Assembly: GCA_002900995.3 (NCBI GenBank)
Contig: CM035306.1
Coordinates: 2,294,001-2,358,000 of the forward strand
Length of the DNA: 64,000 bases
Reading direction: 5' to 3'
Origin: Ganoderma boninense
Lineage: Eukaryota; Basidiomycota; Agaricomycetes; Polyporales; Polyporaceae
Positions 47,100-59,032 of this stretch are shown here, piece by piece; position 1 is the stretch's first letter, and each line of letters begins with the position of its first letter. Under the pieces are notes generated by a model. It made no database searches and was not told where the DNA came from. It saw only the letters and a program-made list of their open reading frames with translations. Made by a program: the position numbers and the translations under genes.

Positions 47100-48155
47100 A
47101 TGTCTACTTCACTATACCCTTTGGCATCGCTTGCGCAAGTCGAGAAAACTCCATCACGGGAGGATGGTATACCTGAAGAGTTGGAACTCGACCTACGGGC
47201 ATACGGATGCAAATTAATACACGAGGCTGGCATTCTTCTCAAGCAGTGAGTCAGCTCGTTTCTATCGTATGAAGGGAAGGTTATATCGGCAAGGGTAGAA
47301 AGCAAGTGGCCGTAGCTACCGCCCAGATACTGTTCCAGAGGTTCTGGTATGTTACCTCAATGAAGCAGTTTGGAATCGGGGTACGTCTATCTGTGGCTTG
47401 ACTTTCCTTGTCAGTCTGACGCATTAATAGGACGTTGGGATAGGCGCACTTTATCTTGCCTCGAAGTTAGAAGAATGCCCTGTCCGCATGCGCGACCTGA
47501 TCAACGTCTATGATGAGTTGCTGCAACGCAACGCTCACAGACTCAAATACTCAACTGGACCCTCCTCTTCTTCGGCACATGAATTCAAATATGTGCCGAT
47601 GTCGTATTTTGGCTCCACCTTTTATGATCTAAAGGATGCCCTGGTTGTGGCGGAAATGCAAATTCTGAAGCGGCTCGGGTTCAACGTCAACGTTGTCCTC
47701 CCTTACGGCACTCTCGTTAACTATCTTCGGTTGTTGGGCCTTACGGAGCGAGAAGAGGTGCCTAGCAAAGCATGGGGTTATTTGAACGACGCGCGAGTAC
47801 CTTCCCTGCTGATTCTCACAGGGCCGTCGTTCACGATAACGGCCTCTGGTTGATTTATAGCTTGCAGACACCAGTTTACGCGCTGTACGCCGTCCCGACG
47901 ATCGTCAGTGCGGCGATCATGCTAGCGACACGACAATTTGGCATTACCCTCCCGACCTCACTGGAGGGCTCGTGGTGGGAGCTGTTTGATGCGGAATGGG
48001 AAGATATATGGAGCGTAGCCGGGTACATCATGCGATTATACAAGGAGCGAACACATGAAGATCATGCTCGGGTCTTGAAGATGATCACCAAGAAGGGTGT
48101 GCGTTCATGGTTGGAAGACCAAAAACCAGCTGCCCTGGCTGTTCCCTTCTGCTAG
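47100..48155 (+). CDS. CCNL: Cyclin L-type cyclin
   Basis: This transcription/splicing cyclin is of the L group, which partners CDK11-type kinases. ATG 47100 gives MSTSLYPLASLAQ, then the L-type start TPSREDGIPEELELDLRAYG and CKLIHEAGILLKQ. Cyclin box 1 continues VAVATAQILFQRFWYVTSMK, then GIGALYLASKLEECPVRMRD and LINVYDEL, where the KLEE core is the cyclin-box Lys-Glu pair. YDLKDALVVAEMQILKRLGF follows. Cyclin box 2 has TPVYALYAVPTIVSAAIMLA and LPTSLEGSWWELFDAEWEDI. It ends LAVPFC at 48153-48155. Animal cyclin L carries a C-terminal RS domain; here the protein stops soon after the second cyclin fold, while an RS-rich protein is encoded divergently next door. Four or five short introns are needed. 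Confidence 0.82.
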
Positions 48156-48545
48156 CTACATAGTAGCCTTTATTTATGTAGTCATCGTCAATGTTTATTC
48201 TTCCTTCTCGCACAAAGGCATAGCAGGCACACCCTCGTATTGATGGTCTAGAAATATCGCAGCAATGAACATTACCCCCTACTCCAAGGTGGCGTATCGT
48301 AGCAGACGTACAACAGACCGCACCTAAGAGAAGGTAGGGACTAGGGTACCACTCCCGGACAGTCATCAGAAACAAGTGGAAATGTAATGAATGAAACGAG
48401 TCCGACAACAAAGGCTGTAAGCATAGATTATGCGATGAGCGAGAACAAATGCAGTATCATCTCCCGACTGCGGCCAACTCTGCAGACCCCATGCTGCCAG
48501 AGAAGCAGTAGCGCAACGCGGCACACACCCGTATCAAACCCCCTT
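48156..48545. other. Convergent 3' region, cyclin L / YPT1
   Basis: These 390 bp hold the 3' ends of two convergent genes. No further gene is seen. Confidence 0.4.
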
Positions 48546-49712
48546 TCAGCAGCAACCACCGCCTTGCTGTTGCTGGACGGTCTGGCCTGGCGTAATCGTT
48601 GTTGACTTGCCGGTTCCAGTCGTAGTCGTGTTTGAGCCCATGCTAGAGAAGGCGCGGTCAACCCCTACTGAACTAGGGGCGGGCTTAGGCCGACTTACCG
48701 GTCCTTGATCTGCTTAGCCATCGTCAAGAATGCCTGCTCGACGTTCGTCGCGTTCTTCGCCGAGGTTTCAAGGAAGGGGATGCCAAGCTGGTCCGCAAAT
48801 TCCTGCAGCAGAGCTTGTGAGGAGATCAATGTTCAACGTGCGAACGTATACGTACCTTGGCGGCACTATACTCCACCACCTTCTTGCTGGTCAGGTCGGA
48901 CTTATTGCCAACAAGCAGCTTGTTGACACCCTCCGAAGCGTATCTGTCGATCTCCTGGAGCCATTGCTTGACGTTCGTGAAAGTGTCTAAATGACAAAGA
49001 TAAACGATTGAACTAATTCCAGGGGACAGTAGCACACACCGTTATCGGTAACGTCATATACAACAATGATACCGTGCGCGCCACGGTAGTACGACGAGGT
49101 GATGGTGCGGAAGCGTTCTTGACCTACACAGAGGGTCAGGTTATAGGCATCATTGGCAAACCAACAGTTGACTCACCTGCGGTATCCCACTGTGATATAG
49201 GAGGCAGCAATCAGATCATACTCTTCCTCATTTAATATGCAAGAGGGTGCTTGCAATATCACCATGATGAAGCGGGAGGTCGGAACGAGCGACCGAGGGC
49301 AACGAGGCCTCGGATACTAGGCTAATATCCCGAAGCGCCCCTCCTGCTACTCGCAAAGCCCCACAACAGCAAGAGCATGTTGCGCCTCATTTCCATGGAA
49401 CGAGAAACTAAACGTAGGATAGAGCAACGTACAATTTGGAGCTTCACAGTCTTGCCTTCGAGCTCGATGGTCCTAATCTTGAAGTCGACGCCAATGGTGC
49501 TGATATAGCTCTCGGTGTAGGTGTCGTCGGCGAAACGGAGCAGCAAACAGGACTTTGGGTAGGATCGATGGCAGAACAGCGTCAGTACGCCACCCTGGCG
49601 AGCTGCGGGGCGACAAAAGGGAGTCGCAAGGACAATCGCAGCTCACCTTGCCGACACCGGAGTCACCAATCAGGAGGAGCTTGAAGAGGTAGTCGTACTC
49701 GCTAGTGTGCAT
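48546..49712 (-). CDS. YPT1: Rab1-type small GTPase Ypt1
   Basis: This small GTPase controls ER-to-Golgi and intra-Golgi transport and autophagy. ATG 49712 gives [20 protein letters not shown] with GK across an intron (P-loop GDSGVGKS). Switch I is [20 protein letters not shown], then [20 protein letters not shown]. After these come [31 protein letters not shown], the G4 motif [20 protein letters not shown], and [20 protein letters not shown]. The tail is Thr/Gly-rich and Gln-rich, ending in GGCC, a double-geranylgeranylation motif, with stop at 48546-48548. Switch I and the NKSD and ETSAKNA motifs match Rab1/Ypt1 rather than Rab8 or Rab11. About six introns break the frame. The gene diverges from the aspartic protease gene. 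Confidence 0.92.
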
Positions 49713-50352
49713 GATGTTCGTCGAGAAGTTAACGACGGCAGGGGTAAGTGCGAGAGATGAGCGGAGGGCAGTGGAGGGAGAGGATGAGGAGTGCGGGAGG
49801 AAGCACGGGGGCGGTGGTTGTGACGCGTGTCGCTGTGTTTGGCAGGCGCATGCCCGGCAAACGCCCTTTGCGCCTCTCACCGCCCCGCTCCCAGGACCCA
49901 GACTCACCCGCCCACGGCCTGCAACCGTCTTCTCCCCGGTCCAAAGCCCCAGCAAAATCAGAAAGACGCCTCGTTATGTTTCCCCTCTAGCACGCATCTA
50001 GGCCAAGTGTGCTGACGGACTGTACCTGCGTCTAGACTGGTGCATCCGAGTCTCAGACTAATCGAGAGAGCGTCGGATAGCCCGTGCTGCCGGAGCCATC
50101 TCATAGTTGACGGGCAGGATCGTCGAGCCTCTGTCGACTTGTCCCTGAGTGGGCCACAACTTCACCGGAGGAGGGCGCGAGGTATGGCGCCAACAGACTC
50201 AGGCCCATGCCAATATATTTATGGCTGGTACTTCGGATACCCTGATTGTCAGTCTTGGTCACAATGTCAGCCCCTCGTGGACGATACACGTACAGATGTC
50301 TGAGGATGTTCTATGCCTTCCAAGGTGTATCCTTCCTCTTCATATCTGGAAT
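49713..50352. promoter_or_regulatory. Divergent intergenic region, YPT1 / aspartic protease
   Basis: These 640 bp lie between divergent genes. Open frames present here are composition-driven. No repeat or RNA gene is seen. Confidence 0.4.
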
Positions 50353-52170
50353 ATGGGCAGTCTCAGGCTTCCGCTCTGTTCACTTCTTCTGGCATGGCTC
50401 GGCGTCAGGCGATGCTCCGGGGCCAGCGTCCCTGTCTACAGGGTGCCGCGCACCCTCCTACCCAATCTACGGTTTTCCAAGCCGAATGTCGACATCTCCC
50501 TAGCCTCCTCCAATGAATAGTGAGTCATGCATGTAAATGATCTCGTAAAAATTTGCTCACGTTCCGTGTCTCTGCAGCGCGTATCTGATTCAAATCGAGT
50601 ATGTCTCTTCCTTCCCCGCCACCAACATGGTCGCTGACAATCGTGTAGCGTCGGCGGCCAATCTTTCAATGTTCTTCTGGACACGGGTTCGTCCGATTTG
50701 GTGCGTTTGGTGCGCTTCTCAGCGGTCGAGAATATCTTCTCGGCGTTTTAACCAGAGGGCGGCTAACGTTTATGCAGTGGGTCGTGTCTTCTGATTGCAC
50801 GGTCGATGACTGCCACGGAGTCCCAAAATACGCTCAATCATCTTCCCTTGCATTGACCGACGTGCCCTTCCACCTCGATTACCTCTCTGGCAGCGTCAGT
50901 GGACTCGTGGGGACCGAGACGGTCACCCTCGGTGAATACCAAATATCGTCCCAAATCTTCGGTTCGTCGAAGTTGCTCTCGGTGCTTGAGCGAGCAAAGA
51001 AGCTTCTAACTCCTCCATAGCCTTGGCTAACTCGACGGCGGGTCTAGGGCTGGCCAGCACGGGCAACAGCGGCATTCTGGGGCTCGCATTCCCTGCGGAG
51101 GCTTCGATCCCCGACACCGTGGGCCGCACGTTGGTCCTGAACCTCTTGTCCGGCTTCAACGATTCCTCCGCACGGTACTTTGCGTTCCAGCTGGGCGGGA
51201 GCGCGAGCGGCTCCTCGTTCACCGTCGGGGAAGTGGACCCTGCTTTCGCAAAGTCGGCGGATGACCTGACATCCACTCCCGTGTTCCGCGCGCCGGGCGC
51301 GCTCTACGACTATTGGAAGCTGCCACTTCAATCTTTCACCATCAACGGCACGCCGTTTGCCCTGTCGAAAACCAACGTGAATGGCGCCCCCGCACCAATC
51401 GCGGTCCTTGACACGGGCACCACGCTCATTCTAGGGCCAACCCAGGACGTCACGCGCTTCTGGGAATCTGTCGGCGGCGCCAGGCAAACGGATAGAGGCT
51501 GGGAAGTTCCCTGTAATCGTGCAGTGAGTGTCGGCATGATCCTAGGCGAAGGGTCCAGCCGGAAGGAGTACGCTATCGACCCAGCAGACATCAGTTGGAA
51601 GGAAGGTTCAGTAGACGGAGACGCATGGTGTTTGGGAGGTCTACAAGGCAATGACAGGGTACGGTCATTCCCTCTTTATATCAACGCCGCTCTTAACTTG
51701 CCTCGCGATTCCCTGGTGGCGAGCCTCCTGACACGCCCTTGCATTTTTTCTCCCAGGTGTTCGCCGCCGATTGGCTGCTTGGGGATACCTTTCTACGGGT
51801 GCGTGGACCCTGAACCGGTTGGATGGGGACGCAACTTACTGGGGAAAATGTGCGAGCGAATACTGACGTTGCCAAAATTCGGTTGGCTTTTTTGCAGAAT
51901 GTCTATGTGACTCATCATGTGGGGACGGATTCTCAAACCCCCGCGATCGGGCTTCTGGGCATAACCGACCCGAGTGCAGCTTTAGCGGCTTTCATACGGG
52001 AAAGAGGGCTGGATCCTCTTCCTCAAACCTACGTTCGTTCCAATCCACCTGGCAGCGGTTCCCTGACTGGCGCAGAAATTTGTGGAATAGCTACCGCTAG
52101 CGGCTTCGTTGGAGGAATCCTTGTCATAGTGCTAGTGTTCACTTGCATAGCCTTCCGGCGAAGGTACTGA
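50353..52170 (+). CDS. Pepsin-type (A1) aspartic protease with C-terminal membrane anchor
   Basis: ATG 50353 gives a signal peptide (MGSLRLPLCSLLLAWLG then CSGASVP). The first catalytic motif FNVLLDTGSSDL is joined across an intron to WVVSSDCTVDDC. The central part contains GSVSGLVGTETVTLGEYQIS and GNSGILGLAFPAE. The second catalytic motif is IAVLDTGTTLILGPT. Then come EVPCNRAVSVG and DWLLGDTFLR, the usual A1 C-terminal block. After a Pro/Ser/Gly linker a hydrophobic helix (IATASGFVGGILVIVLVFTC) is followed by AFRRRY and stop TGA at 52168-52170. Both catalytic Asp residues are intact. The C-terminal helix with basic residues suggests a type I membrane anchor, comparable in place to the GPI anchor of yapsins, and a cell-surface or endomembrane processing role. 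That role is inferred. Confidence 0.85.
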
Positions 52171-52391
52171 GAGAGAAGTTGTGGGTGTCGTAATTGTATC
52201 CATCTTCCAGGTTGATCGGAGTGACAGGATATAACTCAAACAGAATCCAACTCCAGGGTCCGTGTATATGTACACCACACGTATAGGTACAACATTGATC
52301 GCGGAAGGCACAAGAAGTAATACTACAGGTTCACGTCACAGGAGACAAATGAAATGATGAATGAAAAAAGCTGACATCGGTGGAAGAAAAA

Positions 52392-52990
52392 CTAGGTAGG
52401 CTTGGTAGCATTGTTGAGGTGAGGCGGATACTGAGGCTGGTATCCATACGCCGCTGAATTTGCAGGCGGGCTCATATGGTCATACGGCGAACTCTGCCAC
52501 GGATCCTGTCCACCATAGGGCAGAGGGGGTTCCCAGCTTTCGGTGGGGGGATAACGCCGAGGCGTGAGTGCATATCCGGTCAGGACGGGGAAAGGGTGGA
52601 AAACTTACGTCTGTTGAAGAGGTACGTTCCAGTGACAAATCGTGCATACCCATAGATGCTCTGATTTCATGGGTATCAGGGGGATGAAGAACAGCTCGAA
52701 CCACATGCGGGACTTGGCGCGGATAACGGCGGCTATAGGGCAAGGTGCCATGTGAGATCTGTTGTCGAATGGAGCGGTTAGACGAACCGTTGTGACATCT
52801 GGGACATATCCTCGGTGTTTGATCACCCTCCGGCTTCATGCGGTTGTTGCAGCCGACTAGAGCCGGTTAGACCGGGTGAAGTTTGCTTCTGCACAGCAGA
52901 CTGAGGCAGACGCACAGATGATGGGAATGCACACTGTGGGGATTGTTAGCGTCGGCAGGCGCCAAAGAAAGCGGAACGCTTACAGAACAT
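52392..52990 (-). CDS. Zinc-ribbon protein, unknown function
   Basis: Conceptual splicing from ATG 52990 gives MFLCIPIIFGCNNRMKPEGD across two short introns. The zinc ribbon follows: PRICPRCHN, then after an intron SRMWFELFFIPLIPMKSEHL and WVCTICHWNVPLQQ. Two CxxC pairs about 40 residues apart are the presumed zinc ligands, as in the fungal zinc-ribbon 15 proteins. A Pro/Tyr/Gln-rich tail (GYQPQYPPHLNNATKPT) ends at 52392-52394. The FELFFIPLIP segment is hydrophobic and may be membrane-associated. The biological role of this family is not known to me. The first coding exon is only seven bases long, so the start is less certain than the ribbon. Confidence 0.65.
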
Positions 52991-55776
52991 GGTGGTGGTA
53001 GGAGAGTGGGGACGGGGGCATTGGGTCGCGCGCAGCGATGCTTGCTGTGTGAATGCGGAAGCGGGTGTGGCTTGGCCGCTGTTGGCTGCGGCGGAGCTGG
53101 TGACGCACAGGCGCTTGGGGTGCTTACATAAGAGGAGGCTCGGCAACTTGGAAAGGGCGACGACTCCGCGACACTCCAAGTTCAACAGGCTCCGCCACCG
53201 ACACAGCTTCTTCCGCAGTGACAAGGCCCTCCTCCCTCCTCCCACTTCTGCCGTGCGCCGGAGTCTCCATATCCGTGTCTGCCGCGTGCAAGTATTTCGC
53301 CCGTGTCTACCGACCGCTCCCAGTCCCGGTGCCCAGCCCCAAATGCACTCACTCACCGTTCCGGTCGCTTCGCAGTCATCCAGCCTCTGGCGGATCCGAG
53401 TCCCCACCTGTGATCTTCCGAGGGCCAGACAGTGCCGACTGAATGACGATGTTGTCGGACGAACCCCTCTCACTTTGGCTCGTCCTTGCGGCCGCGACGC
53501 TGGGCGGCTTCCCGGTCCTGATCATCCGCTGCGCCGAAAACGGTATTTTGACTTCTTTCCTGTCCGTGAGCAGCCTTTCTCTCCGGTCTTCTCCAGTCAC
53601 CCGGGTCGCTGTGTTTTCTCATCCTCTCCTTGCGCCAGATGCACCTCCACCCGTTCTCCCGAGCTCCACCCATCTTTCTAATTTCTATCGATCCTGCACC
53701 ACCCTTCCATCGCCCTCCGTCTCGCGTAGCGGGTGCCTCGTCCTGCCCGCGTTTATCGACGACCCACGACGAACGCACTGCCAGCGGGTGTGACGAACGA
53801 TTGGCTCCGGTTGCCCATCTCCGACTACACACATACTTTCTTCGTGCCCATCCCGGCAGCCCTTCTGGCGCTGACGATCCCGGCCATTACGACCATCCTC
53901 ACGTCTCGAAAATGGGAACCCATCGCGCGATTTCTTGGGCCTCGTAAAATCCACCCACCGCGGTCGTCGGCCCACTTGGCCCGATCGCCAGTCCTCGCAT
54001 TCGAAACATCACCGGGCACCAAAGAGCGCGTCTCCAAAGGGTCTCGCGGCCGCGCCGTGTCGCAGGACCCGTCCCTCTTCTCTATTCCCACTGCCAAATC
54101 CGACGCCGCCACCACACGAGCCCACGAAAATCGTCGCAGGCGCCGTCAGCTGCCGTACGTCGCATTCTTTTCATGATCGAAACACAATGCTCACCACCCG
54201 CGCATATCCACCACGCGCTCGCCACGGATGCAGGCGCAGGCAAACTGCTAGCCGGCGTGTGTCACGGATACGGATATCGGCAATCGGCATTCTCAACGCA
54301 CCGTCGGTGGGGAGGAGGGCAGGCCCCAGATGCCTCGGCTCAAGGGCCACGGCGCTCGTGATCCATTTCATCTCCAGCATTCTCCCGGCAGCTTCCTTCC
54401 ATGCGTCCCTGCACCGCCAGGGGAGCAGTCGGGTGGCTGGGCCTAGCGTCCTGGTGGCACGTTCACGTTCACTCGAAACGCTATCAGGCCAAAGAACTCT
54501 CCGCCCCTGCGCACAAGCTGCGGCGCGAAGCAGCTGGTGCGACCCCCTCCTGCCCCTCGCGCGCGCGCCTGCAGACGCGGTGCATGGACGCAGGTCCACC
54601 GGCAGCGCAGCGAACGAGAAGACACGCGGGCGCGCCAGCACGCGTACGGACGGCTCGAATCCACCGCAAGCGCACGCTCGGGAGTCGGCGGATGGGTCGG
54701 TGGGTGCAGTAGTCCTTGGCGGGCACTGGCACTGGAGTTTGGCAGGAAGGTTAGCTGGCGAAGCCGCCGTGACGTTTCTCATTTACCCAGATCCGGCCAG
54801 CTGCCCCCTCGCGCGCACCCACAACTGTCGTGTCTGACAGCAGCATGCTCCCCGCCGCCCATCATCGGAGCGTAAGGCAAGGGGAGCCTCCCAAGCTGGT
54901 AGCTATCTGGATGCCGAGCTCGCGTGTCGACGTCCTAGGCCTGAGGCCTCCGGATTCCGAGCCATCCATCACGCTCTCCACCACCGAGCGTCCCGTCCCA
55001 CGTCGTCTTCTCGTTTCAATTGCCTTTGCTCCGAGCCATCCATCGAAGGGAGGACGCTGTTCCCTCTATCGCCCAAACTCTGAACCTTCGTGGGTAGAGA
55101 CTGCCCAGCAACTGCTCGCGAGGTGATTTGATTTGTGCCCTCTTCTCGCCGTCCTCGTGTTGCGTCCGTGCATCATGTGAATAGCGTGGCCGGAATGCCC
55201 ACAATGCCCAGTTATCGTTAGAGTGAGGCGTTCAAACAAGGGTCGAAGGCAGCCTGATTTGGCAGTGTCTCCCTCGGTCTGACAGTTACGAGAACGCCTC
55301 GCGTATCTGTTATTATGTTAGAGCCCGACAACACGGCTCGTCCAGGGAGAAAAAATGCAAGTGTATAGAATTGCGATTCCTGAGTACTTACAAGGCCAAG
55401 ATGGTGACATAGAACTATGTGAACGGTAATGTGATGCGGGAGGATGGCGCGCAGGAGGGGATGCGATGTGATGGGTCTCTATGTTTCTATACTATGCGGT
55501 ATGCGATGTACTTGGGACATGAGTGCGATTTGGAACGATGGTAATACATGCATCGATGAAAACTAACGTTTCGACAGAACAAAGACAGTGATATACACAC
55601 GTAAGTTGCCGAGTCCAAGACAGCGAATGAGGAGAGCGAGAGCTAGAGCGGTCCGATGGATGCAATCGACAATGCAAAGACAACAAGGGGAAACCTAGGA
55701 CGATGACAATAGGTATACCGAGGATACTGTCGGAGCTAATCCGTCACCTTGGAACCCGAGCGCACCTTGACTCGGG
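52991..55776. other. 2.8-kb gene-poor GC-rich interval
   Basis: No gene is supported. One hydrophobic frame near 53443-53580 (MTMLSDEPLSLWLVLAAATL) ends at a possible donor, and another near 53800-53950 reads ALLALTIPAITTILTSRKWE, but no splice path or family links them. The right part is the 3' flank of the Zn2Cys6 gene. Confidence 0.4.
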
Positions 55777-58702
55777 TCACTGATAGTAACTTCCGCCCCC
55801 GAAGGGGGGACTGCCACCCTGGCTAGCGGGTGCGGCGGGTGCAGGGAGATAGCTAGCGCCAGTCTCCGTCTGACCCATAGATGACGACGAGTACGACACA
55901 CTGGTGTAATCGAAGGTGGCCGTGGGATGACTGAAGCCGGATGCTGGTTCCGAGGACAAGGTTTCCAAACCTCCAGTCTGCGTGGCAGACTGCCGAGTGT
56001 CCACATTGTCACCTATAGGAAGGTAATTATAGGATGAGACGTAGTAGGTCCCCTGGCCAGTCGGGTGTCCGGCGGATACGCGTGAGGAAGGAAGGAGCAA
56101 TGGGGACGGTCCGACGTTCCCGCCTTCGCCCTGCAGGACGTTGCTGAGGCTGAGAGCGCTATGAGAGGACTGGACGAACGAGGACGACGTGCTTGGGATC
56201 GAAGGTGAACGTGAGGAGGGCTGATAGTGCTCGGACTCAGACCCAGAGCCCGATGTCGTGGAAGGCCACCTGCCATCCGGCGTACACGCGGTGTTAGGAG
56301 CGGAGGAAGAGTCGTAGCCCGGGCCCATGGTGGTGGCAGAAAGTGACAGCGGGGGGACGCTCGTGGGCCGCATTAGTCCACGCCGACCGTAACTCCCTTC
56401 AAAGGTGCCTGGACCGCGAACCGTTTCGTCTGACGGACTGGATGAGAAGCTTCGCGAAGACTGTCCGCGGGATTGGGAGGCGCGCGCATCCCAAACAAGG
56501 CGCACGGTCCGTTGCCGCTCGTCGCTTTTCGAGAACGCCCAGCGCATCTCCGAGAGTGCAGCTAGACAGACCTCGACATCCTCACGGGTGCCACTCTCCC
56601 CGGCCAACAGGAAGCCGGCAAAGAAACACCCGTCACGAACCAGCGCAGCGTCGAATTGGAAGAAGGGACTCCCGAGGTTCCTGCGGAGGATGGTCACGAC
56701 ATGCCGTACAACGGTATGGCACTTGGCGTTGGCCTTCATATGAAGCCGGAGGATGGTATCAGACTTTCGAGACCTTCCTGATGGGTGGCCGTCGGGTAAG
56801 AAGGACGTCTCCTGGACAGGGAGCGCAACTAGTCGCTGCTTGAGCGCTTCGCGAATGACATTGTCTGCGGCGAACATGTCAATAGCCAAGACCTGGAAAA
56901 CTTTGAGAAACGTACGAGACTCAAAGAGGAATATCTGTCAAAGGCCAACCATAAGATGTAAGCATGAGAAATGCTCAACCATCTGCCCTGATGCCTCACC
57001 TGCCAGCCATCAATAAACCTCTCAACATCCTCAATTTGCACGATGCCGTACGTTCCGAACTGCCGTAAGCCATCCAAATCGCGCCAACAACGCTCCAGCC
57101 TATCCCATGCGTCCTGAAGGGTGTCTTCGTCAATTTCCTCACGCTGGCGGGCCTTCGGTCCTGTGAGGGCAGCGTGGATGTCCCGACATACGGAGGCAAT
57201 ACGGATGGGAATGGTTGCAAAACGAAAGGCGAAAGCATATGCACTCGAGGGGCCACCATCATTACCCAGTGGCGGCAGCGTTGCTTCGAAGGCGGTAAGG
57301 TCGTCGTCGGTTCTATGGACGATATCAATGCCGTAAATCAGGGCAGCAACAGAGTCATTTATCAACTCACAATGCGATCCGACCCCCACGCAGACCACTG
57401 GTCATGCCGTCAACGACATGTGCATACCAAAATATTCGTGCACGAACGAGGGCATCGACATATTCTCCTTGACCAATTTCGGTAGAGTGGAGACTGCACA
57501 AGGCATACACTTGGCTCATCGTGGCATCGGACATAGCCTAAAGAAGTATGTTAACATACCAAGGCACCGCAGCATACACGACAGCGTCATACGTACCAAC
57601 CGTTCCATAGGTGTCTGTACCTCTGAAGATGGCAATTCAACGGTCAAGGGATTCGAAACGGCTACAAGGGTTCAACTCACCTTCGGTAAGAGGCATAGTG
57701 AGAAGTAGAGCACGAACACCGTCCCAGGAGGGTTTCCGGAGAAGTCCGTGGATGTCGATGAGGTAAAGCAACTCAAACAGCATTTCGTTTACCCGTTCCT
57801 TTCGTTGCTGGAAATCTTCGTCGGCAAGCTCTGCGACCTCCTCGCCAGCCTCATTGACGCCGTAGCTAGCTGCCCACACGACGAGCGCAAGAGCTATGAG
57901 CTGGCCGGGAAACTGTAGACAGTCGGATGTGCCGTTGAACCATTCCGAGAAACGTGCGCAGTACTCGGTGGGCTCCAGGACGGGGCCTAAGGTCCGACGA
58001 GGGCATCCAATCCGTTAGCGGGGTATGGCAGAGCAGCGATCGGAGCGCGAAGTACTCACGTTGAATATGGAGGCGGCGGAAGAATGAAGACCGGAAAAAC
58101 TCAGGTTTGAGTTGGGGGATAACGCAGCGGGGGGGTATAACGGTGTGGAGGTCCGCATCTTCCTTGCTAGCCTTGCCATATACGGCCCTACAACGAGGGG
58201 TCAACGAAAGGGTAAGAGGAAGGCATGCGTGGGCTACTTGCTCGACTTTCTGGAGGCGACGTCCTCGCCGTAATAGTTTGACCGCTTTGACCTCTGCGAA
58301 TTCGTCCCTGGGGTAGGGTTGAGCGCGGATGAGAAAAAAAGGGGGGAGTAAGTAGCAACGCACACACAGTTGAGGCCGCGCTCGCTGCAGTTAGAGCAGG
58401 GAGGGTGTTGGCCTGAGGCAAGTGTGGGTAAGTCCTTGAGATCGCACTTGACCCTGTCATATGCGTGTCAGGTGGGAACCGGGAGATAGCGAAGAGAGAC
58501 GCGCACCTTCGCATTCGACATGCGCCGCAGGCTGGAGAAGGAGAGAGTGAACACGGCGCGGAGGATGGGTGTATGGGGGAAGCGCACCAGAATACTGCTG
58601 GCGGGTGGACTTTGGCTGGGCAGGCGCTCTGCGGGACATGGAGGGATAGGGAGAGGTCGAGTCTGAGCGGGCGACGGGAGAGGGATTGCTGTGTTGCGAC
58701 AT
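55777..58702 (-). CDS. Zn2Cys6 fungal transcription factor
   Basis: ATG 58702 starts MSQHSNPSPVARSDSTSPYP; the exon ends QQYS and is spliced (56-nt intron 58532-58587) to a 25-nt exon (58507-58531) encoding ACGACRMR. A 53-nt intron then leads to RVKCDLKDLPTLASGQHPPC and SNCSERGLNC. The reconstructed cluster has the spacing C-x2-C-x6-C-x15-C-x2-C-x6-C, the binuclear zinc DNA-binding domain. A basic stretch follows (AVKLLRRGRRLQKVEQ). The middle region holds segments of the fungal-specific transcription factor domain (LQFPGQLIALALVVWAASYG, LFELLYLIDIHGLLRKPSWD, MPLTEG, then LERCWRDLDGLRQFGTYGIV). The last exon is long and ends in a Ser/Gly/Tyr-rich tail, possibly an activation domain (GGSPPFGGGSYYQ). 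Target genes cannot be read from the sequence; no metabolic cluster surrounds it. Confidence 0.82.
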
Positions 58703-59032
58703 ACAGGGAGAGTGGACGAGGAGTTAAGCGGGAGGGGACGGAGGAGGATGGTCGGGGCCGGGGTGCATATAAATGGGGAGGGAGGGAGTGGGAGGCGGGA
58801 GGAAGGATGTGGATTGGAAAAGGAAACCGAGACGGAGGGTGGCGGGCTGGGAAAGAAAAGAAGATGCTGTTGAAAATACGAGGACGTCAATCTGGAGTGG
58901 CCGGCCATGTATGGTCGATTCGCAGTCGTGGCTTCCATGCTGCTGTTTTCTGCCGCTTCACACTTAACGTCCTCCGTCTCCTCTGGGCGGTCCATACCAT
59001 ATTCGTCAGCCGCCCGCAGTCTCGCTCGAGGC
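58703..59032. other. Upstream region of the Zn2Cys6 gene
   Basis: These 330 bp are Gly/Arg-codon-rich in several frames and hold no recognised gene. They contain the promoter of the regulator and, if NOP16 ends upstream as expected, part of its 3' flank. Confidence 0.35.

Noticed and set aside
53443..53980. Hydrophobic frames that might be a small membrane protein
   Set aside because: The two hydrophobic blocks are far apart with no convincing intron set and no family resemblance.
53935..54837. 300-codon plus-strand open frame
   Set aside because: Arg/Ser/Ala-rich shadow of GC-rich DNA; a 203-codon frame lies opposite. No domain.
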